DNA of 64,000 nucleotides from Tectiglobus sp965247245 (GTDB lineage: Bacteria > Pseudomonadota > Alphaproteobacteria > Rhizobiales > Hyphomicrobiaceae). This document shows positions 18,190-26,975 of this stretch, piece by piece. The notes beneath the pieces are model-generated. The model was not told the DNA's origin and ran no database searches. It saw only the letters and a program-made list of their open reading frames with translations. Each line of letters begins with the position of its first letter. Position 1 is the first letter of the stretch. The stretch covers positions 2,232,001 to 2,296,000 of the forward strand of contig CBDFGV010000003.1 of assembly GCA_965247245.1 (NCBI GenBank), given 5' to 3'. Both the position numbers and the translations under genes were made by a program.

Positions 18190-18791
18190 TACGCGGCCTC
18201 GGCGGCCTGAAAGGCCGGCCGCGCTTCCAGCCGGTCGGCATAAGCACCGAGATTGGGACAGTTACTGAAATCGGCACCAAGGCGGCGCGACGTAAGAATG
18301 GCGTGTCCGGTAATCGTGTCCGCGACAGTAAAGTCACCGGCCAGAAACTCCCGCCCTTCCATATGAGCCTCAGCTGCACCCAACGTCCGATTCAAAAGTT
18401 TGAGCGCACGTGCGGCGATCTCATCGTTGCGGCGTTCCGGCGGCAGCAAAATCGTCTCGACCACATAATTGTTGATCGGCGGCATGATCATGCCTTCCGC
18501 GTAGTGGAGCCACTGCAGATAAGTCGCAAAGTTCGCTGCATCCGGACCTGGCGCTAGCTCCGGTGCATACTTCGCGGCGAGATACTGCGCGATTGCCGTG
18601 CTCTCGGTTATGGTGGTGTCGCCATCGACCAGTGTCGGCACGCGACCGTTCGGATTGACCTTGGCGTACTCCGGCCCCCGCATTTCCTTCTGGCCAAGCG
18701 TAAACCGCTCCAGCTCATAGGGCTTACCGATCTCTTCCAAGAGCCAGACCGTGCGGACGGCACGTGATCGGGGGGCATAATAGACCTTCAT
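18189..18791 (-). CDS. Glutathione S-transferase family protein
   Basis: A 200-residue GST with an N-terminal thioredoxin-like domain (MKVYYAPRSRAVRTVWLLEE) containing the NGRVPTLVDGD and ESTAIAQYLA glutathione-binding stretches, then an all-helical C-terminal domain. The catalytic residue position near residue 9 is a Ser, fitting a bacterial Ser/Cys-type class. ATG 18791 is chosen over 18821 because AAGGA lies 7 nt upstream and the longer N-terminus is not GST-like. First gene of a three-gene minus-strand unit transcribed divergently from the HxlR regulator. Confidence 0.92.
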   Translation of the reverse strand: MKVYYAPRSRAVRTVWLLEEIGKPYELERFTLGQKEMRGPEYAKVNPNGRVPTLVDGDTTITESTAIAQYLAAKYAPELAPGPDAANFATYLQWLHYAEGMIMPPINNYVVETILLPPERRNDEIAARALKLLNRTLGAAEAHMEGREFLAGDFTVADTITGHAILTSRRLGADFSNCPNLGAYADRLEARPAFQAAEAA

Positions 18792-18846
18792 GACTTCGTC
18801 CTTGTGCGCACTTCGAAACATCGACAGGGAATGTTGACAGAGCGTA

Positions 18847-18885
18847 ACTTCAAATTTAGAAGTCAGTCAATTCAGAATTTGAAGT
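18847..18885. promoter_or_regulatory. Inverted-repeat operator candidate between GST and HxlR genes
   Basis: ACTTCAAATT (18847-18856) and its exact reverse complement AATTTGAAGT (18876-18885) flank a 19-nt spacer. The site fills the 102-bp gap between divergent genes. The right arm abuts the ribosome site of the HxlR gene (GAGGA, 18886-18890). It is a good candidate for autoregulation and control of the divergent unit by the HxlR protein, by analogy with HxlR-family dimers. Binding is inferred. Confidence 0.6.
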
Positions 18886-18893
18886 GAGGATCC

Positions 18894-19373
18894 ATGGGGC
18901 GCGCTGAACTGTCGTCCAGAACCTGCACCATCGCCCGCGCGGCCGCGCTGGTCGGCGATGAATGGACAATCATGATCCTGCGCGAAATGTTCCTCGGCAA
19001 CCGACGCTTCGACGACTTCTTACGCCAAACGGGAATGTCCTCTCACCTGCTCTCACAGCGGCTCAAGAAACTGGAGGCCGAAGGCGTCATCAGCCGAACG
19101 GCGTACTCGCAGCACCCACCGCGGTATGAATATCGCCTGACCGAGATGGGGCGAGACCTCTGGCCGCTCCTCATCTGCCTCAAGCAGTGGGGCGACCGCT
19201 GGCTCAGCGATGGCCGGCCGCCCGTGAAACTCGTGCACACCAGCTGCGGTGCCGTGACGACACCCATCATGACCTGCTCGGAGTGTGGCGAACCCATCGA
19301 TGCGCGCAGCACGACGGTGCGCCTGTCCAATGCGTTCAATGCAGAGCGCAAGGGAGCCGCGAAGCGCGACTGA
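18894..19373 (+). CDS. HxlR-family winged-helix transcriptional regulator
   Basis: A 159-residue regulator with an HxlR domain: CTIARAAALVGDEWTIMILREM at residues 11-32, then GNRRFDDFLRQTGMSSHLLSQRLKKLE (recognition region) and a basic wing. Past residue 110 there is a C-terminal extension with a CGxxx...CSECG cysteine pattern, suggesting a small metal or redox site not present in short HxlR proteins. It is divergent from the GST unit with an inverted repeat between them, and followed on the same strand by SDR, racemase-like and sulfotransferase genes. Likely repressor of one or both units; the effector is unknown. Confidence 0.9.
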   Translation: MGRAELSSRTCTIARAAALVGDEWTIMILREMFLGNRRFDDFLRQTGMSSHLLSQRLKKLEAEGVISRTAYSQHPPRYEYRLTEMGRDLWPLLICLKQWGDRWLSDGRPPVKLVHTSCGAVTTPIMTCSECGEPIDARSTTVRLSNAFNAERKGAAKRD

Positions 19374-19469
19374 TTTCCAACAACGACCCGATCTTCGCTC
19401 GTCAAAACAACAAGGGGCGCAGCCCCGACCATAGGTTCACAGCTGTCTGCATAGACCGGAGGAAGTAAA

Positions 19470-20249
19470 ATGGAAAAAGTATGCCTCGTCATTGGTGCTG
19501 GTGCTGGAATTGGCGGCACAGTCGGCACCCGGTTCGCAGCCGGCGGATACCACGCCGTCCTCAGTCGCCGAACCGATACCGACGGTTTGAACCAATTGGT
19601 CAGTGACATTCAGGCTGCCGGCGGCAAGGCAACCGGCCGATTGTTGAACGCCGTCGAACCCGACAGCATCGAGACGTTGATCACTGAGACCGAACTGAAC
19701 ATCGGGCCGATTGAAACACTGGTGTTCAATCTTGGCGCACAGATCGGCAACCGCACGCTCCCCGAGACGACGCTCAAGGCGTTTGAACGGTGCTGGCAAA
19801 TGTCGGCATTTGCCCTGTTCCGTGCCGCGCAGGTTGTTTGCCCCTTGATGGCGGAACGCGGCCACGGCACCATTCTCGTCACCGCATCAACGGCTGCAGT
19901 ACGTGGCAACGCCGGCCAACATGCCCACGCTTCAGCCATGGCGGCACGCCGCATGCTGTGCCAGTCACTCAACGCCGAGTACGCCTCCCAGGGCGTCCAC
20001 GTCGCCCACATTATTGTCGATGGTACGGTCGATGCGCCGGACACATTGGGCAAAATGCTCGGGCCGGAAAGATTTGCCGAACTACGCGCTGATAAGGGTG
20101 GAGACGACGGACTTATCCTGCCGGAACATGTCGCCGAGACCTACTGGCACCTAGCTCATCAACACCGGTCGACGTGGACCCATGAGCTGGACCTGCGGGC
20201 CTGGTCAGACCAGGCCTGGTGGAACCATCGGACTGCGACGCGCATCTAA
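19470..20249 (+). CDS. Second atypical SDR family protein
   Basis: A 259-residue SDR-fold protein. A Rossmann start is visible (CLVIGAGAGIGGTVGTRFAAGGYHAVLSRR). The Asn of the NAG region reads FNLGAQ and a Ser lies in TASTAAVRG. The YxxxK position is not kept: the segment reads GQHAHASAMAARRM, without the expected Tyr or Lys. The AHQHRSTW motif near the C-terminus is shared with the minus-strand SDR at 16,597, so the two are paralogues of one unusual subfamily. A good ribosome site (GGAGGAAG) precedes the ATG. Probably NAD(P)-binding but not a classical dehydrogenase. Confidence 0.87.
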   Translation: MEKVCLVIGAGAGIGGTVGTRFAAGGYHAVLSRRTDTDGLNQLVSDIQAAGGKATGRLLNAVEPDSIETLITETELNIGPIETLVFNLGAQIGNRTLPETTLKAFERCWQMSAFALFRAAQVVCPLMAERGHGTILVTASTAAVRGNAGQHAHASAMAARRMLCQSLNAEYASQGVHVAHIIVDGTVDAPDTLGKMLGPERFAELRADKGGDDGLILPEHVAETYWHLAHQHRSTWTHELDLRAWSDQAWWNHRTATRI

Positions 20250-20397
20250 CCAGCAACACGCAATGCCCGCGAGTGGAGACGACAGCACAGCCCGTGTCGA
20301 TCATGGGCTCAAAAATGTCGTCGGAGACTATTGATCTTCTCTGCCGTCATCGCGAACATCCGGACATCAATTCAAAGCTGTCTGAAAGGCATGTGGT

Positions 20398-21234
20398 GTG
20401 GCCGACTACCAAAAGCCCGAACATTGGTTCAACCTGCGCAACAAGTTGTTCCCTCATCAGGTTGGCTTCACTTGCCCGCCACACGACTTCGATGCTGCAC
20501 CGTCTGATTTTCTGCGCATGTGCCCGGAGACCGTGGGCGTCCATGGCCGCATGCTCCATGTGCCGGACTACAAGCATCGGCTCGATCAGCGCAAACAGAA
20601 CTTTTCGCTCCTCGAGGAGTTCGTATTGTGCATGGCGAACAACGGTGTTGATGTCTGCGGCCAGGTCGGCTCGAACTGGGTGCACGCCAGCGGCCTGGGC
20701 GTCGAGGGCATCCGCCAGCACTGCGAAATGCTGTCCGAGAAGTATCAGACGCCCTTTCACATGGCGGGGTATGCCATGGTCGAGGCGCTAAGGGCATGCA
20801 ATGTCGAGAAAGTGGCTCTGAACGCAGCCTATCATCATCCTGACTGGTGGCAGGGCACAGTCGGCTTTCTTAAGGAAGCAGGCTTCGATGTGCTGTGGGC
20901 CGGCAACTTCCATGACCAGGGCTGGTTCGTCAGTCAGGAAGAAGTCAACGCCTGCATCTGGTGCTTCGATGGTGACCTTGCCCAAAAGAGCTTCGCCTAC
21001 GTGGCCGAGAAGGCGCCCAATGCCGATGCTTACCTGATCAACGGCATGTGCAATTTCCGACGTTCGACAGATGGGCTAGCACAACGCCCGGTTCACCTGG
21101 AGGTCGAACTCGAGGCCATGCTCGGCAAGCCGATGATCAGCCATGACAATGCCCTGTACTGGCGCATTTTCAAAACGCTTGGACTGGCTCCTACGACAAC
21201 GCAGGGTCATCTGCTTTCAACTCTGAAGGATTGA
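20398..21234 (+). CDS. Asp/Glu racemase-like (maleate isomerase/arylmalonate decarboxylase) protein
   Basis: A 278-residue cytoplasmic protein. Overall pattern and the two spaced cysteine regions (DVCGQVGSNWVHASG near residue 85 and LINGMCNFRR near residue 217) suggest the cofactor-free Asp/Glu racemase superfamily that includes maleate isomerase and arylmalonate decarboxylase. The start is GTG with AAAGG about 9 nt upstream. It follows the SDR gene and is 4 bp before a sulfotransferase gene, so it is part of the HxlR-linked unit. Family-level call is moderate; substrate unknown. Confidence 0.55.
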   Translation: MADYQKPEHWFNLRNKLFPHQVGFTCPPHDFDAAPSDFLRMCPETVGVHGRMLHVPDYKHRLDQRKQNFSLLEEFVLCMANNGVDVCGQVGSNWVHASGLGVEGIRQHCEMLSEKYQTPFHMAGYAMVEALRACNVEKVALNAAYHHPDWWQGTVGFLKEAGFDVLWAGNFHDQGWFVSQEEVNACIWCFDGDLAQKSFAYVAEKAPNADAYLINGMCNFRRSTDGLAQRPVHLEVELEAMLGKPMISHDNALYWRIFKTLGLAPTTTQGHLLSTLKD

Positions 21235-21238
21235 GGCC

Positions 21239-21985
21239 ATGCACAAGATTATTGCGCTGTGGGCCATTCCACGCTCCACGTCGACGGCTTTCGAATGGAT
21301 GATGCGGCAGCGCGGTGACCTGGATTGCGTCCACGAGCCATTCGGCGAGGCCTGGTACCAGGGTGAAAATCCACTATGGCCGCGTTTCAAAGAGGGCGAC
21401 AAGACAACACCCGGTCTGACCATCGAGAGCGTGTGGGACGACATAAAACAGCGTGCAGCGGAGAAACCGGTCTTCATCAAGGACTTTCCTCACTACATCA
21501 ATCACATGTGGGACGCGGAATTCCTGTCTCACTTCACCCACGCATTTCTCATCCGTGATCCCGCCAAAACAATCACCTCGATGTATGCCAAATGGCCGGA
21601 CTTCGACGAGCTTGAGGTTGGGTTTCCTGAACAGCGTGCACTGTTTGACCTACTATCGGCACTCCAGGGAGCGCCGCCGCCTGTGATCGACAGTGATGAT
21701 CTGCTTGAGAACCCGCATGCGATGACCCGGGCTTTCTGTGCAGCAATAGATATCCCGTTCATCGAAGAGGCGCTGACCTGGGAAGCCGGCGGCGACCCGT
21801 CCGCGCATTCGTGGTGGGATGGTGGATCGTTTCACGCCAACCTCGCCAAATCCACCGGCCTCGTGCCGCAACAGCGCAAGTATGTGGATCTCGATGGCAC
21901 GCCGGAACGCGTACGTCGCGTGCACCGGCGCATGCAACCGCATTACGCCCGCCTTCACGCGCATCGAATTCGATTGGATGGCTAG
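21239..21985 (+). CDS. Sulfotransferase family protein
   Basis: A 248-residue P-loop-like protein. The 5'-phosphosulfate-binding segment is IPRSTSTAFEWMMRQR near residues 10-25, and a FLIRDPAKTITSMYAKWPDF segment near residue 100 matches the 3'-phosphate-binding region (R-D-P...S) of PAPS-dependent sulfotransferases. No signal peptide. It starts 4 bp after the racemase-like stop. Members of this group act on small molecules; some related proteins of this type sit in biosynthetic clusters. Activity is inferred from the two motifs. Confidence 0.8.
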   Translation: MHKIIALWAIPRSTSTAFEWMMRQRGDLDCVHEPFGEAWYQGENPLWPRFKEGDKTTPGLTIESVWDDIKQRAAEKPVFIKDFPHYINHMWDAEFLSHFTHAFLIRDPAKTITSMYAKWPDFDELEVGFPEQRALFDLLSALQGAPPPVIDSDDLLENPHAMTRAFCAAIDIPFIEEALTWEAGGDPSAHSWWDGGSFHANLAKSTGLVPQQRKYVDLDGTPERVRRVHRRMQPHYARLHAHRIRLDG

Positions 21986-22006
21986 TAAGCTTATCGAGGG
22001 CGATCA

Positions 22007-22081
22007 TGGTGCTGCCGGAGAGAATTGAACTCTCGGCCTCTCCCTTACCAAGGGAGTGCTCTACCCCTGAGCTACGGCAGC
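22007..22081 (-). tRNA. tRNA-Thr (anticodon GGT)
   Basis: A 75-nt cloverleaf read on the minus strand: acceptor GCTGCCG/CGGCAGC, D-arm GCTCAGGGGTAGAGC, anticodon stem CTCCC/GGGAG with loop TTGGTAA, T-arm GAGAG TTCAATT CTCTC, discriminator A and encoded CCA. Confidence 0.97.
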
Positions 22082-22372
22082 CAACTAAAAAACCAATATT
22101 TCAATAGGTTACACGAGTCGCACATCCAAGGTGTGTCTAGTTTGTGTCTACCCGCTAAGCCATCGAAAAGTAAGCGATTTCACGAGTCATATGGCTGAGA
22201 TATCGGCATCTCACCTGACGCTGAACCGCTTTGAAGATCAGACGTTTATCGAGGATCTCAAGGCATTGCAAACAGTTATCACACGACCGCGATAATTTTT
22301 CTTGGATGGTCCCAAAAACGAGCGCAATAATTCAGTAGGCGTTGTTTTTAGTGATTGAAGGAGTAAATTGAC
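22082..22372. other. AT-richer spacer beside tRNA-Thr
   Basis: No convincing gene. One short frame (22191-22295, 34 codons, ATG start) is seen but lacks a ribosome site and resembles nothing I know. There is no integrase gene, and I saw no repeat of the tRNA 3' end. Confidence 0.4.
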
Positions 22373-23320
22373 ATGCCGGAACCCTTTAGGAGTTCACTGA
22401 TAATAGAGTTCGAAGGCTTGGACGCTAAAGACAGTCTCGTGGAAGCGCAACAGCTTGGCATTTCGATGCAAGGTATCGGTCGCCTGTATAGATCCACCGC
22501 ACATTTCTATCTTGTTGGGGAGTTTGCACCGAGACACCGCGATACGGATATCCGCGTTCTTTGCGGACCACCGCAAGAAGGCTCGCTCTCCTACACGATC
22601 TGGCTCATGCTAGCTCACGGGCGCCTTGCCTTATATCCGGAAATGCTTGCGCAATTTGCAGACCTTTGCGTTCCGGAGTTTGTGAAATCCGCAGTCGCAA
22701 AGCGATCTGGCCAAAATGACCTCGCCGAGAACGCTATGGACAAAATTTACGACCTTGCGAAAGGCCATGAAGAGATTGCTAAGCGAGTTCTGGACTATGC
22801 ACAACAAGTCGAGGCTAGTCGTCATCGAGAGACCGAAGCCCTTAGAAGTGACGCACTAGAGAAGCTACAAGACCCAACCGATATTCGTGCGGCAATCAAT
22901 GTTGTTGCGGACAAGATTGGACAAGTGAATGCTAACGCAATGACCGAAATGGTGAAGCCGGTCGGCAAGTCCACTCGCACGCTCACGCACGCTAAAGGGG
23001 CAGGAGCCGAATTGGTTATTGACGAGCCTGCGGCAGCAGTAATTCGAGCTAAGGGCGATCTGGAGCTGCAAGATACAACTAGAATTCGAGCACGACTGGG
23101 AGCAGTCGACACGATCAGTCGCTCATGCAAAATAGTTTCAGATGAGTTTGATCGGCCCATGCGAGGAAAGATCACCGACCCAGCCTTAGAGCAAGCCCAA
23201 AATGTCTATACGCACGCACTGGATAATCACACTGAGCTAATCCTAACGGGTAAGGCAGCCCTGAAAGAAGGTGAAGTTCACATGTACTACATCAGCGATG
23301 CAAAACCCATCAGCGATTAG
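22373..23320 (+). CDS. Hypothetical protein, orphan beside tRNA-Thr
   Basis: A 315-residue soluble protein, not recognised. The first ~110 residues look alpha/beta (SSLIIEFEGLDAKDSLVEAQQ, then a hydrophobic YTIWLMLAHGRLALY stretch). The middle, to about residue 200, is long amphipathic helix that could form a coiled coil. The C-terminal third is beta-rich and ends LKEGEVHMYYISDAKPISD. There is no signal peptide or clear TM. Codon use and local base composition look AT-richer than in flanking genes. The start follows GAAGGAG. It sits alone between a tRNA gene and murA, which suggests an accessory acquisition; some phage-defence or mobile-element proteins look similar, but I cannot assign it. 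Confidence 0.7.
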   Translation: MPEPFRSSLIIEFEGLDAKDSLVEAQQLGISMQGIGRLYRSTAHFYLVGEFAPRHRDTDIRVLCGPPQEGSLSYTIWLMLAHGRLALYPEMLAQFADLCVPEFVKSAVAKRSGQNDLAENAMDKIYDLAKGHEEIAKRVLDYAQQVEASRHRETEALRSDALEKLQDPTDIRAAINVVADKIGQVNANAMTEMVKPVGKSTRTLTHAKGAGAELVIDEPAAAVIRAKGDLELQDTTRIRARLGAVDTISRSCKIVSDEFDRPMRGKITDPALEQAQNVYTHALDNHTELILTGKAALKEGEVHMYYISDAKPISD

Positions 23321-23589
23321 CGATGAATAACTCGTCTGGATAAGGGATCATAGTGACGTTCTTGGGCTGACTTTGAAGGTATTGCCCTGAAAAACATCTT
23401 GTCCCGCTCCCCAGCTTTGAGGGCGAACCAACACTGTATCTAGCCGGACTTGTGGCCGCCAGCGCGAAACCGGAGCGAAAAAAGACGCGACAAGGGCACC
23501 TGACCGCTAGCGCGAGGGGCCCGAATTCATGTATTCAGAAGCCGAAACACACCCTGTTGCCAAATAATCACGTATTGAGAGCCCGACAC

Positions 23590-23769
23590 GTGTCCGGTAG
23601 CGACCAAAACGACCGCGAAGCACGTCTTGCCGCAAAGTTGCGCGAAAACCTGAAGCGACGCAAAGAGCTCACCCGTGCGCGCAATCAGGCCGCGAACGAA
23701 TCATCTAACAACGCTGATCAGGACTCATCGGTAACATCTCCCGTCCGAAAGCCGGAACAGCCATCGTGA
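23590..23769 (+). CDS. Small conserved hypothetical upstream of murA
   Basis: A 59-residue, strongly charged helix-forming protein (NDREARLAAKLRENLKRRKELTRAR). Similar short proteins precede murA in related alphaproteobacteria. The frame is open from GTG 23452, but only the C-terminal part looks conserved, so GTG 23590 is taken as start. No function is known. It ends 28 bp before murA. Confidence 0.6.
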   Translation: MSGSDQNDREARLAAKLRENLKRRKELTRARNQAANESSNNADQDSSVTSPVRKPEQPS

Positions 23770-23797
23770 CGAGACATCAAGGAGAGGACGCTCCCGT

Positions 23798-25090
23798 ATG
23801 GACCGCATTCGAATAGTCGGTGGCCACCCCCTCAAGGGAAACATTCCAATTTCCGGCGCCAAGAACGCTGCACTGCCGTTAATGATTGCCAGCCTTCTGA
23901 CGCCGGAAACGCTGACATTGCGCAACGTACCCAACTTGGCGGACGTCAACCTGCTCGCACGCATTCTGCGCAACCACGGCGTCGACCACTCTGTTGACGG
24001 CAAACGCGTCAATCCGAACCAGTACATCGGCGAGACCATGCACTTCACCGCGCGTGATATCGTCGACACGGTGGCTCCGTATGAAATGGTCTCCCGCATG
24101 CGGGCAAGCTTCTGGGTGCTCGGCCCGCTGTTGGCGCGCATGGGTGAAGCCCGCGTTTCCATGCCAGGTGGCTGCGCCATTGGCACACGGCCAGTGGATC
24201 TGCATTTGACAGGCCTCAAAGCACTGGGTGCTGAAATCGATACCGATGGTGGCTATGTGGTCGCCCGCGCCAAGGGCGGCCTCTCCGGTGGCCATGTCAT
24301 CTTCCCAAAGGTTTCGGTCGGCGCGACCCATAACGTGCTGATGGCCGCCGCTCTCGCTAAGGGTGAAAGCCTGATCGAGAACGCCGCTCGCGAACCGGAA
24401 GTCGGTGATCTTGCCGAGTGCCTGATCAAGATGGGTGCCAAGATCGAAGGTATCGGCACGTCAACGCTCAAGGTACAGGGGCGATCCAACCTTGAGGGTG
24501 CATCACATACTGTCCTGCCGGATCGGATCGAAACCGGGACGTTCGCAATGGCCGTTGCGGCCGCCGGCGGCGACGTCACGTTGACCGGCACACGCACCGA
24601 GCTGCTGGCCACAGCACTTGAGGCACTGGGCGAGACCGGCACAGAAATCACCCAGACAGGCGACGGCATCAATATCAAGCGCAACGGTTCCGGCATTGCC
24701 CCAATAAGCGTCGAAACGCAGCCGTTCCCGGGCTTCCCAACTGACCTTCAAGCGCAGTTGATGGCCCTGATGACCACAGCCGGTGGCACAAGCGTGATCC
24801 GCGAGACGATCTTCGAGAACCGCTTCATGCATGTGCAGGAGCTGGTCCGTCTCGGCGCTGATATTGCGCTGCATGGCGATACCGCAACGATCAAGGGTGT
24901 CGATCAACTGCAGGGGGCGCAGGTGATGGCAACCGATCTTCGTGCTTCCGTTTCGCTCGTCATTGCCGGTCTGGTAGCGAATGGCGAGACCACGATCAAC
25001 CGCGTCTATCATCTTGACCGTGGCTTTGAGCAGCTCGAAAAGAAGCTCTCGGCATGCGGCGCTGAAATTGAGCGCGTGACGTCGGGCTAA
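23798..25090 (+). CDS. murA: UDP-N-acetylglucosamine 1-carboxyvinyltransferase
   Basis: A 430-residue MurA of full length, which transfers enolpyruvate to UDP-GlcNAc in the first committed step of cytoplasmic peptidoglycan precursor synthesis. Visible are the N-terminal GHPLKGNIPISGAKNAALP segment (with the conserved Lys-Asn pair) and the catalytic loop PGGCAIGTRPVDLHL, with Cys126 matching the fosfomycin-target Cys of E. coli MurA. A conserved Asp in the DLRASVSLVIAGL region lies near the C-terminus. AAGGAGAGGA precedes the ATG. It opens the conserved murA-DUF2948-hisD-UPF0262-phosphatase block. Confidence 0.98.
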   Translation: MDRIRIVGGHPLKGNIPISGAKNAALPLMIASLLTPETLTLRNVPNLADVNLLARILRNHGVDHSVDGKRVNPNQYIGETMHFTARDIVDTVAPYEMVSRMRASFWVLGPLLARMGEARVSMPGGCAIGTRPVDLHLTGLKALGAEIDTDGGYVVARAKGGLSGGHVIFPKVSVGATHNVLMAAALAKGESLIENAAREPEVGDLAECLIKMGAKIEGIGTSTLKVQGRSNLEGASHTVLPDRIETGTFAMAVAAAGGDVTLTGTRTELLATALEALGETGTEITQTGDGINIKRNGSGIAPISVETQPFPGFPTDLQAQLMALMTTAGGTSVIRETIFENRFMHVQELVRLGADIALHGDTATIKGVDQLQGAQVMATDLRASVSLVIAGLVANGETTINRVYHLDRGFEQLEKKLSACGAEIERVTSG

Positions 25091-25171
25091 ACGCAACGGA
25101 TTTGAAAAGTGAACCACGGCGGACTCCAACCGCGTATGCGTCGTCAATGACTATGATGGCAAGATAACACG

Positions 25172-25633
25172 ATGTCAGAGCTCAAACTTATTGCGTTGGA
25201 TGCCGAAGACCTCGGCGTCATCTCTGCGCACCTGCAAGACGCGACGTTCCGCGTCGCAGACATTACTTACCAACCGTCGCAGAAACGGTTTGCTGGGCTG
25301 GCCAACCGCTTCAACTGGACGACAGCGCTACAACACGCCGACGGCAACGAACCGATGACACGCCACCGCTGCGCCCTGCGGATCGAGCAGGTGCAGACAG
25401 CGCGGACCCAGGGTATTGACCTGTCGAGCAAGTCCGACGTTCTGTCACTGCTCGCGATACAATACGAGCAACTGCAGAACGACGATCCAGGCGGCCATAT
25501 CACGCTGCTCTTCGCAGGCGGCGGCGCGATACGCCTGCAGGTCGAGTACATCGAGATGGAATTGCGTGATCTTGGCGGCGCCTGGGCCACACAATCCATG
25601 CCAACCCACGACGACAGCGATAACAGTGGCTAA
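25172..25633 (+). CDS. DUF2948 family protein
   Basis: A 153-residue soluble protein starting MSELKLIALDAEDLGVISAH, with the RFAGLANRFNW and IRLQVEYIEMELRDLG motifs typical of DUF2948. These genes lie between murA and hisD in many Hyphomicrobiales. No catalytic residues are known. The location is conserved, and the gap to hisD is only 32 bp, so it is probably co-transcribed. Confidence 0.9.
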   Translation: MSELKLIALDAEDLGVISAHLQDATFRVADITYQPSQKRFAGLANRFNWTTALQHADGNEPMTRHRCALRIEQVQTARTQGIDLSSKSDVLSLLAIQYEQLQNDDPGGHITLLFAGGGAIRLQVEYIEMELRDLGGAWATQSMPTHDDSDNSG

Positions 25634-25665
25634 CGCCCTTCCCGAAAGAACTGGCATACACCGCA

Positions 25666-26970
25666 ATGGCCCAAAGGCTCACGATTACAGATCCTGACTT
25701 CTCGGAACAGTTTGCAACCTTCCTCGCAAGCAAACGCGAGGTGTCCGAAGACGTCGATGCAGCGGCGCGCGCCATCATCGAGTCGGTGAAGGCGAACGGC
25801 GACAAGGCTGTTATCGAGCTGAGCCAGAAGTTCGATCAGGTTGATCTCGGAGCGCTCGGAATCCGGGTATCCGATAAGGAGATCGAGCAGGCGTTTGCTG
25901 GCTCCGATCCGGAAACCATTGCTGCTCTCGAATTCGCACATCAGCGGATCACGTCCTACCACGAACGCCAGCGACCAGGTGACGACAGCTTCACCGACAG
26001 CGTCGGCGCCGTGCTCGGCAGCCGTTGGACTGCAGTGGAGTCCGTTGGCTTGTATGTGCCGGGCGGGCTCGCCAGTTATCCGAGTTCCGTCCTGATGAAC
26101 GCGGTGCCAGCCAAAGTCGCCGGTGTACCGCGGATCGTCATGGTCGTGCCATCGCCGCGCGGCGAACTCAACCCACTCGTCCTGGCAGCCGGCAAGATTG
26201 CTGGTGTTGACGAGATCTACCGGGTTGGTGGTGCCCAGGCGATCGCAGCGTTGGCCTTTGGGACTGAAACGATTGCACCGGTCGCAAAGATCGTGGGACC
26301 AGGTAATGCCTACGTCGCAGCCGCCAAGCGTCAGGTGTTTGGTGTTGTCGGGATCGACTCGATTGCCGGTCCCTCAGAGGTTCTTGTCATCGCTGATGAT
26401 GACAACAACCCGGAGTGGATCGCAGCCGATCTGCTGGCACAAGCCGAACACGATACAGCAGCCCAGTCTATTTTGATGACTGACGACGCGGACTTCGCAG
26501 CGCGTGTGGAACAAGCCGTTGAACGCCAGCTCAGCCAGCTGCCCCGCGGCGAGATCGCCAGTGCCAGCTGGCGCGACTTCGGCGCGACCATCGTCTTGGA
26601 GGACCTCGACCAGGCCCCAGCGCTGGCTGACCGGATTGCAGCCGAACACCTCGAAATCGCTGCCGCGAACGGCGAGGCCCTGTCGGCAAAGATCCGCAAT
26701 GCCGGCGCCATCTTCCTCGGCAAGTACACACCCGAGGTCATTGGCGACTACGTGGCCGGTTCCAACCACGTCTTACCCACCGCACGCAGCGCCCGCTTCT
26801 CATCGGGCCTTGGCGTCTTGGATTTCATGAAGCGCACCTCCATTCTGCGATTGTCGGAAGAAGCCCTCAACGCACTCGCGCCCGCCGCCATGACAATTGC
26901 CGAGAACGAAGGACTTGATGCGCATCGTCGTTCAGTTGAGATTAGACTTGGGACGAGCAACAAAGATTAA
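25666..26970 (+). CDS. hisD: Histidinol dehydrogenase
   Basis: A 434-residue zinc enzyme that oxidises L-histidinol to L-histidine in two NAD-dependent steps. The family signature region IDSIAGPSEVLVIADD lies around residues 228-243, followed by DLLAQAEHDTAAQSILMT. A YVPGGLASYPSSVLMN segment precedes them, and the late GSNHVLPTARSARFSSGLGVLDF stretch carries the catalytic His region. Length is normal. ATG 25666. Other his genes are absent from the window, as usual for this dispersed arrangement. Confidence 0.97.
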   Translation: MAQRLTITDPDFSEQFATFLASKREVSEDVDAAARAIIESVKANGDKAVIELSQKFDQVDLGALGIRVSDKEIEQAFAGSDPETIAALEFAHQRITSYHERQRPGDDSFTDSVGAVLGSRWTAVESVGLYVPGGLASYPSSVLMNAVPAKVAGVPRIVMVVPSPRGELNPLVLAAGKIAGVDEIYRVGGAQAIAALAFGTETIAPVAKIVGPGNAYVAAAKRQVFGVVGIDSIAGPSEVLVIADDDNNPEWIAADLLAQAEHDTAAQSILMTDDADFAARVEQAVERQLSQLPRGEIASASWRDFGATIVLEDLDQAPALADRIAAEHLEIAAANGEALSAKIRNAGAIFLGKYTPEVIGDYVAGSNHVLPTARSARFSSGLGVLDFMKRTSILRLSEEALNALAPAAMTIAENEGLDAHRRSVEIRLGTSNKD

Positions 26971-26975
26971 GTCGA

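Noticed and set aside
19412..19426. GGGGC-GCA-GCCCC stem between HxlR and SDR genes
   Set aside because: The stem is only 5 bp and has no T-run on the plus strand; not called a terminator.
22007..22372. Possible integration site (att) at the tRNA-Thr gene
   Set aside because: The tRNA 3' end points away from the orphan gene, no direct repeat of it was found, and no integrase gene is present.
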